Shown piece after piece: positions 1 to 10,198 of a stretch of 64,000 nucleotides of DNA (positions are counted from its first letter, which is position 1; the number at the start of each line of letters is the position of its first letter). The notes below the pieces were generated by a model. It made no database searches and was not told where the DNA came from. It worked only from the letters and a program-made list of their open reading frames with translations. The position numbers were made by a program, and so were the translations under genes. The stretch covers positions 2,852,001-2,916,000 of the forward strand of contig OW051496.1 of NCBI GenBank assembly GCA_932521035.1. The letters run 5' to 3'. This DNA is from Oscheius dolichura. Lineage: Eukaryota; Nematoda; Chromadorea; Rhabditida; Rhabditidae.

Positions 1-1621
1 GAAGAAGTCGATGAAAGACCGCCCAATCTTGTTGGCGGTTATGATCCACAGTAACAAACGAAAAGAATCACATATCCTCTTCGGTGAAAAATTTGCTGCT
101 TCTTGGAATAAGGTAGCTAAAGGAAAAGTAGTCCCAAGCATAATTAAGGACGGTGAAACTGCGCTAGAAGAAATAACAAAAGTTAGTTATTTACACTAAT
201 TAAAATTGTAAAATTATCAGAATAGCGTATTTGACCAGACCCTTCGGCTTCGCTGTGATTTACACTTGTGCGAGAACTTACTAGGAAGGAATAGCATTTC
301 CTCAAAAGAAGCTGATGTTCTCTTTGGAAAATTAGAAGTATGACAATAGAAGTAATGTGTTGTAATATTTTGAATTTCAGAAAGATTGTAAACTACGGCC
401 AGGACTTTTTCAGCAACCTACCAGAGAAGCTTTCAGCAAATTTATGGAGAAAATCGGGCATAAATACCCGGAGATGTATAAAAAAATGAAGCCAAAGGAG
501 GACCAACTTTTCGCGTGAGTCACATTGGTTTTGTTTCATTTTCTTTAGAAGCCATTCTCAAGAAACCAAATTTTATGCTGGATTCGGTGGGAGATACTCT
601 ACCACTAACATCTCAGAATGCTACAATGAGATGATCAAAAAATATGTGACCAAAAAATGTCTGGCGATAGACTAATGAAAAAATTAATAAAGAAGCACCT
701 AGGTTAGATACTTTTCTCTACGCTCAACAAGTTGTTCTAGATGAAATGAGAGAAATACATCTGTCTAAGACGTCAGAGTCTGAAGTAGTCGTAGCTATTG
801 AAAGGAAACCATTTCAAATCCTTTCGGAGAAAGATAAATGTGAAGAAGAATTAACTGATATCAGTTTATTCCAAGAAAGTTTCGTAATCAGCAGTTCTGA
901 CACATCGGACCTATTTTTTATTCCTAAAGAAATTCTAGCAAGTTAGTTTCTTCATATTCATTAATATTGTTTTAGACCTTTCGGGATTAGAGAAAGAAAA
1001 AATTATTGAAGAGCAAATGCATCTGTTTGCAACTCCTGGACCGCTTAGTCAGAATTGGTACATAGTGTCAAATGATGTTAATGATGAGTTAGTTTTCTAT
1101 ATCAAACAAAATATTTAATACGTTTTAGTTTTGCTAAAGTCACTCCTCTGGCTAAAAAAATTATCTGCAGCTTTCCCAGTTGTCGTATGGAAAAATTTCG
1201 CTTTTTTCCTTGCCAGCATGTGTAAGTCTAGTTTATATGGTATTTAACTTCCATATAGTTTGTGTGTCTTACGCTCTCGCAAAGAATGCCATCCGTTCTG
1301 GGCCTATTTCAAGGAAGTTTCCATGAAGCACAACTATAATGATATCCAGAAGGCTGCCTACAGAAAAGGCGATGGAAGCAAACGTAAAGGGAAACAAGAG
1401 TCAAAAACCAACTATAAAAGGAAATGTATCGACCTTTCGGAGTAGGTTTATTAAAAGAACTACTCTTATTTTGTAGGAGGAATGCCGTAGATAGTACATT
1501 AGAAGAAATGGATCTTGCTTCTTCTCGGGAGGAAACCATCCACAGCGACGAAGAACAATTTCTTTCATCTTATTTAAGCAGAAGCGCCGCATCATTCAGC
1601 AGATTTTATGATTCTAACTAA
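1..1621 (+). pseudogene. MULE-type transposase, 3' part (5' end outside window)
   Basis: Multi-exon remnant of a Mutator-like (MULE) transposase. The first exon carries the stretch around a second catalytic Asp (IKDGETALEEITK), matching the minus-strand copy at 48.0-49.8 kb exon by exon. Exons read approximately 11-173, 220-346, 380-517 (PTREAFSKFMEKIGHKYPEMY), 549-650 (GFGGRYSTTNISECYNEMIK), 705-941, 976-1090, 1130-1216, 1260-1440 and 1471-1621, with short introns ending in TTTCAG or TTTTAG. The exon near 1130-1216 has Cys and CQH residues (CSFPSCRMEKFRFFPCQHV) resembling a SWIM zinc finger, usual after a MULE catalytic domain. Near 653-675 the frame meets a stop unless a weak GTCTGG donor is used, so decay is possible. 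The stop at 1619-1621 looks like the natural end. The family call is from motifs only; domestication cannot be excluded. Confidence 0.7.
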
Positions 1622-2925
1622 TTTCCCCTTCGAGCACTTCCTTTGTTTTTCATATTTGTTTCCTTTCGGAAATTTGTGTTGCTTTATTGTTGTTTTTGTT
1701 ATAGTTGTTTTTCCCCGAATGTTTTCGGTAATAAAAATATAAAAGCATATAAAGTAATTGATTAAAAAAAAAGAAGGAAATTAAAAGGAAAGGGTATGAG
1801 GCTAAGCTATAGACTTCGCCGACCTCTGTACTCTATCCAATGCTTCTGATTTTATTTTGTGCTGATTTTTAAATTGTTTGAGATTATTTTGATATACAAC
1901 AGCTAGTTTATTTTGTCTACAAGCTGTAGAAACTCCAAAAAGTATTCTAGGAAGGAAAACTACCCTCCACTGCACCCATCAGCAATTTCAGCCAGGAAAA
2001 AGCTTTTGTTTACATTCTACTGTCATTCTTTTTTATTTCTAGAGGTAAGTAAGGCTCTAAAATGAATAAATAACTTAGGTTTCGTATAGAAATAATGTTA
2101 AATATCTACGAATGAATGATTTTGAGGAAGAGGAAGTAATTTCCAAGAATAACCATCCTATTGGTTTTCTACTGCTTTTTTCCAAGTCGAACTACAAAGT
2201 ACTCATTTTATTACTAATCTATTTGATAAAACAAAAAAAAGAATAAAGAAAAATGAAGGAAATAAAAAAAATAAATGAGAACATGGTCATTCATTGGAAT
2301 CTCTACCTACCGACCCCAATAACTTTTTTGCAGATGTTATTCTAAACGATACTTCTCTTCTAGGGTAAGCCCATGTCCTAATAAACGATAAAAACATAGA
2401 AAAGAGTGAAGATAAAGTCATATGATTTGCTTTGAGACAGGAGAAGTCCAGTTCGAGGAACTGGGACGAATTTATGGCTATATCTCCAGTTATCCTACAA
2501 CTCGTGCTTTCTAACCTATCCAGGCTTCTTCCTCACAACATTTTGACCCAGAAATATATGAATAGAAACATATATAATGGTAGGTGTGGTGGCAGTAAAA
2601 GAAAGAATGCCAAAAGTGATTGCGCAGGAATTTAAAAAATTGATTATCTTTTTCTAAAAATCTCGAAAGAAAGCTTACGTAGCTCAGTGGATTGCTGCTC
2701 GACTTGAAATCGAATGACCAGGGTTCGTTTCTTTTGCATTTTTTATATTTTTGCTTTTATTTTTTAACTTCCTGAGGTGTTATTCTACATAACTATAACC
2801 TAATACATCACGCTGGATGCATATACCATCAGTTATAAGGGAATAAATGAAAAGAACATCAATAGATAACTCCAGCGAGCTTCTGAAACTGATTTCTGAC
2901 TCTTTCTGAATAATTCTTTGTTTCT
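1622..2925. other. AT-rich spacer, no gene recognised
   Basis: No open frame with credible splice signals was seen. It contains A/T runs and one tRNA-like fragment (separate entry). Confidence 0.5.
2677..2732 (+). repeat. tRNA-like fragment (Pol III box A and box B)
   Basis: TAGCTCAGTGG resembles a tRNA A box and AGGGTTCG a B box. Between them CTTGAAAT could form an anticodon loop reading TGA. The 3' acceptor stem and second half of the T stem are missing, so it is a tRNA pseudogene or SINE head, not a working tRNA. Confidence 0.45.
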
Positions 2926-2939
2926 GCGACAAATTCACT

Positions 2940-3265
2940 TTTGTCATATTATGGTTTACAACTTTTCTGGCATTCATCCTTATGAAATAAAAGTTACGGC
3001 ATCGGATTCCCCGTGATCTCTAGATATTGTTAGTAATTGAAAATATCAAAAAAAGTAAAAACACGATCGAAAAATAACACAAATAGGATGAAGTATCATC
3101 AAAATCAAAAAAATTTGATTTTCTAGATTTGGTGAGTTTTTCTAGATTTGGTGAGCTCACCAGGTGAGGTGGTGAGGGGTTTGGTGAGCTCACCCGGTGA
3201 GGTAGTTGGTGAGCTCACCAGGTGAGCTTGGTGAGGCCTCACCAGGTGAGGAAGATGGTTGGCCC
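2940..3265 (+). repeat. Interspersed repeat with GGTGAGCTCACC palindromic units
   Basis: Positions 2950-3130 are a diverged copy of 58125-58300 (shared GTTACGGCATC, GATTCCCCGTGATCTC and TTTTCTAGATT words). Downstream, 3128-3250 holds several degenerate units built on the palindrome GGTGAGCTCACC followed by AGGTGAGG. The 58.3 kb copy carries a related GGTGATATCACC unit, so the palindromic tail belongs to the repeat. Confidence 0.65.
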
Positions 3266-3700
3266 TAAATTCGGGTAGTAGGGACAGCCAATAGGACACG
3301 CCACGAGGGAATCCGCCTCTCGTGGCCGGATCTCCCTCTAGAGATGGCGTCCTGGCCCGGTCTCCCGGTGGTCGCTGTCCCACGGTGCCACAGCGGTGTT
3401 TGGATACATCGTCTGGACTCCGGCCACCACAAAGGGAAACTGGGAGTTCTCGAACCCCTTCAAATATTCTTTTTGGCTAAATTTGATCACAATAATAGTT
3501 TTTAACCTCTCTTTTCAATTTCTCTCTTCTGTTCTTCAATTTCAGGAGTTGGTGGAGTGCCCGAGGACAAGACTGACCGATGGCTGACTGGTGGATCGAT
3601 CGTGGTCGACGTCAAGAACCATCTTGGAAGAGGAAACACGAGGTCCGTGGCTATATTTCAACACAAAATGCGGCATGCCATTCCTATTGAATTACCACCT
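3266..3700. other. Spacer, no gene recognised
   Basis: Short open frames exist (for example 3396-3587) and an acceptor-like TTTTCAG lies near 3545, but no domain or continuing exon chain was found. Confidence 0.4.
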
Positions 3701-3704
3701 CCTC

Positions 3705-3945
3705 CAAGGACTAGAATCTAAAAGAATGTTATTTATTCTCTTCCCCAATACCCCACCGTTCCCTTATCCACTTGTCCTGGGATCAATTGTCTTTTTTCTT
3801 CCAAAGGAACGGATCTCGCCAGGATTGTAAGATGATCTTCACTTTGTTTCCCTTCCACCCTCCCAACTAAACATTAGTAACACTGAAAAGTATTAGATCT
3901 GGCTGACTTTTGTGAGAAATCTCTGCGATGCCCTCTTGTAAATAA
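3705..3945 (-). pseudogene. Inverted fragment of the coiled-coil/Kelch gene family
   Basis: On the minus strand this segment matches the K1 interval 5190-5410: the end of exon 4, the TTTAG acceptor, the whole of exon 5 (GQVDKGT end), the following short intron and the start of the first Kelch exon. No propeller remains next to it. It lies only about 0.7 kb upstream of intact K1 in opposite orientation, so it looks like debris of the duplication process. Confidence 0.7.
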
Positions 3946-4129
3946 GCAAGCACTAACAGACGCACATTGCTACATAAAGCCTTTATGATAAAGGACCTAC
4001 AAATCAACAAACACGCTGTTTGCACCCTGAGCCGATGGAGTACTTTTACAGGGGGCGCTCACTTTGCATACAGAGCGTTTCAAAAAGATAGGGGCACCCC
4101 ATTTTCCGGTTGTTCCGAACCAGGACAAC

Positions 4130-4643
4130 GACTTTCGGAGCTGTAACCGTTACCAGTGGATTCCCCGTCACCGATTACCCCGGACACCTTGGAAGTTGGA
4201 GAGAAATCCTGGATAACATGGCGAGGAGCGAGGAAGAATGAATTTGAGGGTTTCAAAAAGGTAGGGGCACTTTGAGAAATCGGTGTTTGAGGTGTTTTTC
4301 AAGATTTTGAGTGTTACCCTGGTTTCGGTTAGCCGTCTTCCATTATTTCCTGTCGCTTGATACCCGATTCCCCTCATTTTCAGTGGGATATGCCTCGCTA
4401 TCTGGCGAGTGACACAGTCCTCAATTTCCCAATAATCTGTGAAGGTAGCCGGCTAAAACTGTTGTGATCCGAATTGCTGGCAAAAAATTATAATGGCCAA
4501 ACACTGGCAAATTCGACAGCTGCAGCAATTTCCGTTTCTTATCGAAGTCTCCCTTATCAAGGACGACGTTGCCTGCCTCTTCCCTTGTTCAAATCGACTT
4601 TTCCCATTTCTCAACCTTTCCATAAACTATTTCAGCTACTCTA
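4130..4643 (+). promoter_or_regulatory. Duplicated 5' flank of Kelch gene K1 with trans-splice-type acceptor
   Basis: This block recurs in inverted orientation upstream of K2 (22707-23180), and partly at 42130-42400. In each gene it ends in TTTCAG followed by CTACTCTAATGG, so the acceptor lies 8 nt before the ATG with no in-frame upstream exon. In nematodes this layout usually marks a spliced-leader addition site. The promoter role is inferred from conservation and position; no core element was identified. Confidence 0.5.
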
Positions 4644-6728
4644 ATGGCAACTAATCCTTCTGAAGCGAATATCCACCCGCTGATTGTGGACCTAATAGGA
4701 AGAATAGGCAGGCTGGAGGCGGAAAATAGAGAATTGAAGGGGAAAATGGAGCAGAACTCGGGTAGAAACGGTATGTTGGGGGGTGATAATGAGCTGTATT
4801 TTTAGAGGGGAATGGTCCGAATTGGACTGGAGCGATAGACAACCTGGAAAAGAAGTTGATGTCTTCTATCGAGAAGATTTCTTCTGACAGTAGGTCCTTT
4901 TCTTCTTTTTTATAGAAGAATATTTCAGTGGAGAAAATGGCAGCAGACGTAGTCTTTCAAAAATATGAAATAGATGCGTTAGAGATACAAAGAACGGAGA
5001 TGAAGGAGGAGATGAAACGACTTCGACGGGAAACAGAAGATGGCTTGAGTTGCATACGAAATGACTTTTCAGGGAGATTGAAAGAAGTATCCGACAAGCA
5101 ACAAGGGGGTGAGAAATCATTGAAACCTTTTAGAACTCGAGAGAAATTTCAGTTTCCGATGCTATAACGGCTTTACAAGAGGGCATCGCAGAGATTTCTC
5201 ACAAAAGTCAGCCAGATCTAATACTTTTCAGTGTTACTAATGTTTAGTTGGAAGGATCGAAGGAAAACAAAGTGAACATCGTCTTACAATCCTGGCGAGA
5301 CCCGTTCCTTTGGAAGAAAAAAGACAATTGATCCCAGGACAAGTGGATAAGGGAACGGTGGGGTATTTTGGAAGAGAATAAATAACATTCTTTTAGATTT
5401 TGGTCCTTGGAGGAGTAAAAGATGGTAATAGGAGTGATGAAATGGTCATTTTGAAACAAGACAGATGGATCAAATTGGCATTGAAATTACCGAGAAAACT
5501 TCGTGCCGGAGGTGCAGTATATCTGGATGGAGAGATCTATATATTCGGTGGTTGGATGGAGAAAGAATTATACAAATTGGATAACAAAACATTGAAATGG
5601 ATACGATTGGCAGATATGAATGAGGAACGATGGGGTGTTTCAAATAGCAGTGTGGAATGGAATGGATCCATCTGGGTGTTTGGAGGATATGATCTTGACA
5701 AGAAGCCATCATCTACAAGTGTGGAACGATATGATCCGAAGGAGAACAAATGGATTAAAATGCCGTAAGTTCAATACTTTTCCCCCTTTTTTCTCTTCTT
5801 CTCGGTTTCCAACGGCCGGTTTTCAACTACGGGACCATTTGGGAACTTGGCGAGCGAGATGTGCCTGTTTTGAAATCTCAACCTGGAATTCAGGCGTTTT
5901 TATTCGCGAAAAGGCCAAATGGTCCCGTAGTTGAAACCCCGGTAGTTGGAAAAAAAGGCCAAAATAAAACTAGGCTTGGACGAGTAAAGGAGTTATTAGA
6001 GCGAGACGTGATCACGAGTCTGTCTCGCGACCAAATAAGATCCACACCTGGGCTGTGCGGGATTCCCGTCCCGTTTCATTCCGCTTTTTGGGGGACGAGC
6101 CCCGTCCCGACCCGTTTTGAAATGGCCATCCCGCCCAGCCCTGATCCACACTCAAGACGAGGTTCGTCTCTCAAACGAGATGATACAACATCTGAGACTA
6201 GGCTCAATCAGGGCTAATCAATATTTTAGGGATATGAAATATTCCCGAGGTGGTGCAGCTGCAGCAGTTCATAATGGCAAATTCATTGTCTGTGGTGGAA
6301 AGGATGGTTTCAATCGTTGGAAAAGTGTTGAATGTTTCGACCCGAAGAGTGGTGTCTGGACGGAGCTGAATGATATGCCAACATCTCGTACTAGCCATTC
6401 TCTCGTTTCTTATGGAAATAATCTCATTTTAATGGGAGGTACTGGTGGAAATACTGTACTGGAAGTGAGTAATCTAGAAGGAAAAGGAACATGGAAACAG
6501 CTGCCGCCAATGAAACAACGTCGATCTTACTTTTCTGCAACTGTCCTTGACAATGAGATTTTTGTAATTGGAGGATCGAATGACACAGGCAAAGATCTCG
6601 ATAAAACTGAAATATTTAATGGAACAAGCTGGAGAGAGGGTCCCCAGCTTCCCAATGGGTGCTGTAAGATGTCTTCAATTGTTATTCCCCGCCATTTGGC
6701 CGATATCCTTTCTAATTCCACAGAGTAA
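4644..6728 (+). CDS. K1: coiled-coil plus Kelch-repeat protein (full-length family member)
   Basis: Seven exons: 4644-4770, 4806-4889, 4929-5108, 5153-5206, 5248-5357, 5397-5764, 6230-6728. They total 1,422 nt, exactly 474 codons, giving 473 aa, which supports the model. Residues about 15-170 are charged and heptad-like (RLEAENRELKGKMEQ), a predicted coiled coil. From about residue 186 there are six Kelch blades, each with a hydrophobic-GG turn (IYIFGG, IWVFGG, FIVCGG, LILMGG, IFVIGG) and a following Tyr/Trp, enough for one beta-propeller. No BTB, BACK or F-box domain is seen, unlike most Kelch ubiquitin adaptors. Propellers of this type bind protein partners; the partner is unknown. The ATG follows a trans-splice-type acceptor. 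The 465-nt last intron holds an inserted repeat absent from K2 and K6. Confidence 0.88.
5810..6185 (+). mobile_element. Inverted-repeat insertion in the K1 last intron
   Basis: The inserted segment contains CAACTACGGGACCATTTGG and, about 100 nt later, its reverse complement, then a CCCGTCCC/GGGACG-rich tract. The same insertion is present in the equivalent intron of K4 (about 43610-44045). K2 and K6 lack it and read straight from AACGGCCG into CTTCGTCTCTC. This presence/absence pattern at one site defines its ends. Confidence 0.75.
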
Positions 6729-6739
6729 TCCCCTATTAA

Positions 6740-7245
6740 ACAAATAAATCTTTCCCTCCATTTAAAGTATTCCTATTCAAGAGGATTCATTTCAAAAATT
6801 GTTGAAAATGTGGTGTTTTGTGTTTTTTGATCCTTATCTAAAGCGTTGTCGCAATAATTTTTGTGTGGTTTGTACCGTGAAATTTATTTGTAACGGAATT
6901 TAAGTCGACGATAAGAATTGTTATTATAGTAGGGTGATGGATAAGTCCTGTCAATGACCTCATAACTTTTGATAGAGACCGTTTTACAGTACACATGAGC
7001 ACTTCCTAGGTAGATCTCGGAGTGGCCGATCTCATAAAACAAACTAGAAAACAATTCCATGTAATTGCGAAGTTTGCCGGGCGTTTCAAAAAAAAGAGTT
7101 TTGTCATTTTTGCTTTTTTGTTGCATTTTTGTTCCCGGCCACTTCCGAAAAAACTGAATACGCCATTCGATCGGGCTCGCAGAGTTGATCAAAATCATCT
7201 ATCAAACTTTAATTTTCTGTAGAAAACCTTCATTTTCTAGAAATT
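6740..7245 (+). repeat. Conserved 3' flank of Kelch copies merging into an interspersed repeat
   Basis: This is nearly identical to 61455-61960 behind K6, and partly to 42780-42990 behind K4 (opposite strand). The first about 220 nt look like the shared 3' flank of the gene duplication. From about 6950 (AATGACCTCATAACTTTTG) it becomes a repeat also found at 57258-57540 and, inverted, at 57790-58072. Confidence 0.8.
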
Positions 7246-7312
7246 GGCCAAATGGCGCAGTGGGTTTTTACAAAACAGAATAGAGAGGTCGGGGGGTTCG
7301 GATCCGTTCCAC
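7246..7312 (+). repeat. tRNA-like SINE-type segment
   Basis: AAATGGCGCAGTGGG resembles a tRNA A box and GGGTTCGGATCC a degenerate B box at tRNA-like spacing. Related copies lie at 61958-62025 (+) and 57700-57780 (-). The recurrence with a constant upstream repeat supports a tRNA-derived dispersed element, not a functional tRNA. Confidence 0.55.
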
Positions 7313-7492
7313 GGGATTTTCCCGTTCCCGTCCCGCATAACAGGATGACCATGTCATCCCGTCCCGTTTTGAAAATGGCCATCCCGCCTAGCCCTGATCC
7401 ACACTCAAGACGAGGTTCGTCTCTCAAACGAGATGATACAACATCTGATACAAGGCTCAATCAGGGCTAATCAATATTTTAGGGACATGAAA

Positions 7493-8029
7493 TATTCGCG
7501 AGAAGGTGCAGCTGCAGCAGTTCATAATGGCAAATTCATTGTCTGTGGTGGATATGATGGTTCAAAGTTATTTAATTATAAGTGTTTGAAAAGTGTGAAA
7601 TGTTTTGACCCGGAGAGCGGTGTCTGGACGGAGCTGGAGGATACACCCTATCCCTTGTATAGCCATTCCCTCGTTTCTTACAACGATAAGTTGATTCTAA
7701 TGGGAGGGCGAGGCAAAAGACCCTGCCTTTGCTCTGTCATGGAACTAGATCCTCTGAAAGTAAACGGTAAATGGATGCGAACACTGTCATCAATGGATCA
7801 TAAGTGCTACCACTTTCTTGGAATAACCTGTGGTGAAGAAATATACGCAATTGGAGATCATAGCTACTATTCTAAGCGAGATCCACGCTATTTTAGCCTT
7901 GATCGAGTTGATATATTCAATGGAAAAAATTGGCGAGACGGGCCCTTTCTGCCCGAGTGTTCTTCCTTTTACGCTGCTTTGATTGTACCCCAAAGGTTTG
8001 CTGATAATCTTTGTCGTTCAAGTCAATAA
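7493..8029 (+). CDS. K1b: duplicated terminal Kelch exon (orphan or alternative last exon of K1)
   Basis: A single exon starts after the conserved acceptor (CAATATTTTAG then GGACATGAAATATTC) and ends at a TAA at 8027-8029. It encodes the last four Kelch blades (FIVCGG, LILMGG and a weaker third, AIGDHS) and diverges clearly from K1 in the second half (SLDRVDIFNGKNWRDGPF). No copy of the first Kelch exon or coiled coil lies between K1 and here. Its acceptor has the same phase as the K1 terminal exon, so splicing from the K1 donor at 5765 would keep the frame. It is therefore either a truncated copy or a mutually exclusive last exon of K1. The frame is intact, which favours some use. Confidence 0.65.
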   Translation, partial: YSREGAAAAVHNGKFIVCGGYDGSKLFNYKCLKSVKCFDPESGVWTELEDTPYPLYSHSLVSYNDKLILMGGRGKRPCLCSVMELDPLKVNGKWMRTLSSMDHKCYHFLGITCGEEIYAIGDHSYYSKRDPRYFSLDRVDIFNGKNWRDGPFLPECSSFYAALIVPQRFADNLCRSSQ

Positions 8030-8204
8030 ATGTTACAAGGTATTCTGTAATTATGAAGTTCTAGTTGGATAGAGATAATTGAAGTTCAGGTCTCCTTTTG
8101 TTTTGCTGCTCCAAACAGTTCGTCCTACTGGTCTGACAATTCAAATTGATCTCTATCACCATTTTGCTACGCCGCTTTCAACCGTGTTTCACATCTTTCC
8201 ACCA

Positions 8205-8260
8205 TTTTGTTACGCCGTTTTCGACAACGCGGTTGAAAACGGCGTAATAAAATGGTGGAA
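8205..8260. repeat. Short perfect hairpin
   Basis: CCATTTTGTTACGCCGTTTT and a near-perfect reverse complement flank a short loop. The word TACGCCG also occurs about 45 nt upstream. It probably represents a small foldback element. Confidence 0.6.
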
Positions 8261-8509
8261 ACAACGTTCCCTAAAAAATGAACAAGACATGAATAGGGTG
8301 GAAACATCTGAAACATCTGAAACACGGTTGAAAACCTTGGGTAAAAGCCGCCGTCTGCCTTTATGACATCACAAGCGACGTTAAACAATAAATTTTCGCA
8401 TGCTCCGCTTTCGCTTTATTGCAAAATTTTCGACAAGAAAGTGTTCTATGTACTAGATCTCATTGCCCTATACTTCTGGTCCACCTAAATTTATGAATTT
8501 GTTTCAGAA

Positions 8510-9307
8510 ATGGATGCTCATCTCATTTTAGACTATATTGTTCGAGGAGAAGTTAAAATCCAAGAATTGGAGAAGGAATTAGAGGAGAATAACAAGAATC
8601 AAGCTGTCCAGTTGGAGAAAATCCAGAAATTAGAGGCAGAAAAAGTGGAGAAGGATGACACAATCAACAAATTGACCAGTGAGAAGGAGGAATTGGTGGA
8701 AGCGCTGAGAAAGGCCGAAGAGGGCAGTTAAGGAATTACTGTAGTGGATAAATACCTCCGTTTAGAGACCACAAAAGTTGAAATCAACTCTCAAAAGGAC
8801 ATACCGATCATGGCAGATATAATGGCCGATCAACTTGAAAGAATCAGAACATTGGAATCAGAAAAGAAAGAAAACAGGGCACTGACTCGGGGCCTTTCCG
8901 ATCTGGCTGAAAAAAGCACCGATGAAGAAAAGGAAGAAGTCATCTTCAAGGAGCGCTGTGAGTTGTACTACAAGGGGGATATGAACATAAATTGGAAGAA
9001 ACCCATTGAAGGAGAAATACAGATCTTGAAAAATCCCAAGGACTACTGGGTCTTTATGCGACGGGAAACGGTAGATATTCTTCTTAATTACCGTGAAACT
9101 TCCCCGTTTTAGACTCAAGAAGTGCTCGTCAACTACAAGCTGACTAGTCGGGCGCACGCCTGGACACAGGTTTCCCTTTGCAGCGACAGGCTTACTGCGT
9201 ATACACGGAATGAGACGTCTCAATTCTCAGTTGGATTTTCATCGGATGCACTGGCTGAGGCATTTGTGGAACTGCTCAAGGAGGGAATCAACTCCGCTAC
9301 CCAATAA
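8510..9307 (+). CDS. Coiled-coil plus Ran-binding (RanBD1-like) domain protein, copy A
   Basis: Three exons, 8510-8726, 8766-9070 and 9113-9307, total 717 nt and give 238 aa in one frame. The ATG lies 2 nt after GTTTCAG, a trans-splice-type start. Residues 10-75 are a strong coiled coil (KIQELEKELEENN). Residues about 130-232 resemble a RanBP1-type domain: a VIFKERCELYY strand, the GEIQILKN strand, a MRRET segment matching the family MRRxxT motif, and a C-terminal helix (ALAEAFVELLKEG). RanBP1-like domains bind Ran-GTP and act in nucleocytoplasmic transport. The protein is short and lacks FG repeats or zinc fingers, and Ran binding is inferred. Copy B lies 2.5 kb downstream. Confidence 0.78.
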
Positions 9308-9424
9308 AATTACTTCGACTGATTTGTCTTTGAATTCCTCGAATAAACATGTCTTGTTCGTTTTTGTAGGGAACGTTGACAGTGATTTGGGTATATCCGA
9401 GTAATGAAAACATCTCCCTAATCT

Positions 9425-10198
9425 CCCTAACAAGGGAAGGGTACATACTCGCGGAGACTTTTTGAAACTTTTTTGACGTAGTTTTGTAGAGAATTTTATG
9501 GCGATCAAGACATATTGTCGGGATTTTGCTCTAATGCCCCCGTTGTGGAGGAAAATGCAAAATAAGATTACGTTGTAAAAGAATTTTGGACTTGTCTATT
9601 TTCCATTCTCTTCCTGAAAACGTGAAGCGATGGTTGAGTGGATAGTGCACTCGCCCACTAAACTTTTGCCTTTTTTCAACTTGGGTTCGATTCTTCCAAG
9701 GGACCAAGTCATTTTTGTAATTTTTTGGGGGTGATTGAATCTGCTTTCGACTCCTGTCCCCTTTATATACCGTAAAAAAAGACGAGGAGGAGTTTTCATA
9801 CCGTTCCGCGGTGAAAATTTGACCATTCCCGGAACTCCCAGTATTCTTCTCCCCAACGTGATTCTGAGTGTTACAGAGGGATCAGCCGGTATCAATCACC
9901 CCCAAAAAATTACAAAAATGACTTGGTCCCTTGGAAGAATCGAACCCAAGTTGAAAAAAACACAAAAGCTTTGTGGACGAGTGCACTACCCACCCAGCCA
10001 CCGCTTCACATTTTTAAAAGGAGAATGGAAAATAGACAAGTCCAAAATTCTTTTGCAACGTAATCTTATTTTGCATTTTCCTCCACAACGGGGGCATTAG
10101 AGCAAAATCCCGACAATATGTCTTGATCGCCAGAAAATTCTCTACAAAACTACGTCAAAAAAGTTTCAAAAAGTCTCCGCGAGTATGTATCCTTCCCT
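9425..10198. mobile_element. Foldback element with about 310-nt arms carrying tRNA-like sequence
   Basis: Left arm about 9425-9745 and right arm about 9885-10198 are near-perfect inverted copies; compare CGGAGACTTTTTGAAACTT near 9453 with its reverse complement near 10160. Each arm contains a tRNA-like unit with A box TGGTTGAGTGG and B box GGGTTCGATTC. No open reading frame resembles a transposase, so it is non-autonomous. It separates the two RanBD genes. Confidence 0.82.

Noticed and set aside
2677-2732. Functional tRNA gene
   Set aside because: No acceptor stem pairing and an incomplete T arm; the same applies to the tRNA-like units near 7.25, 34.6, 44.9, 57.6-57.8 and 62.0 kb.
5861-6217. 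ORF of 118 aa within the K1 last intron
   Set aside because: It lies in the inserted repeat, is shared with K4 intron DNA, and is skipped by in-frame splicing from 5764 to 6230.
4644-6728. BTB-Kelch ubiquitin ligase adaptor
   Set aside because: The N-terminal part is a coiled coil, with no BTB or BACK sequence in any copy.
7022-7222. ORF of 66 aa
   Set aside because: Falls inside an interspersed repeat present in four places with different frames open.
9735-10100. ORF of 121 aa
   Set aside because: Spans the loop and right arm of the foldback element; the matching frame on the other arm is just its complement.
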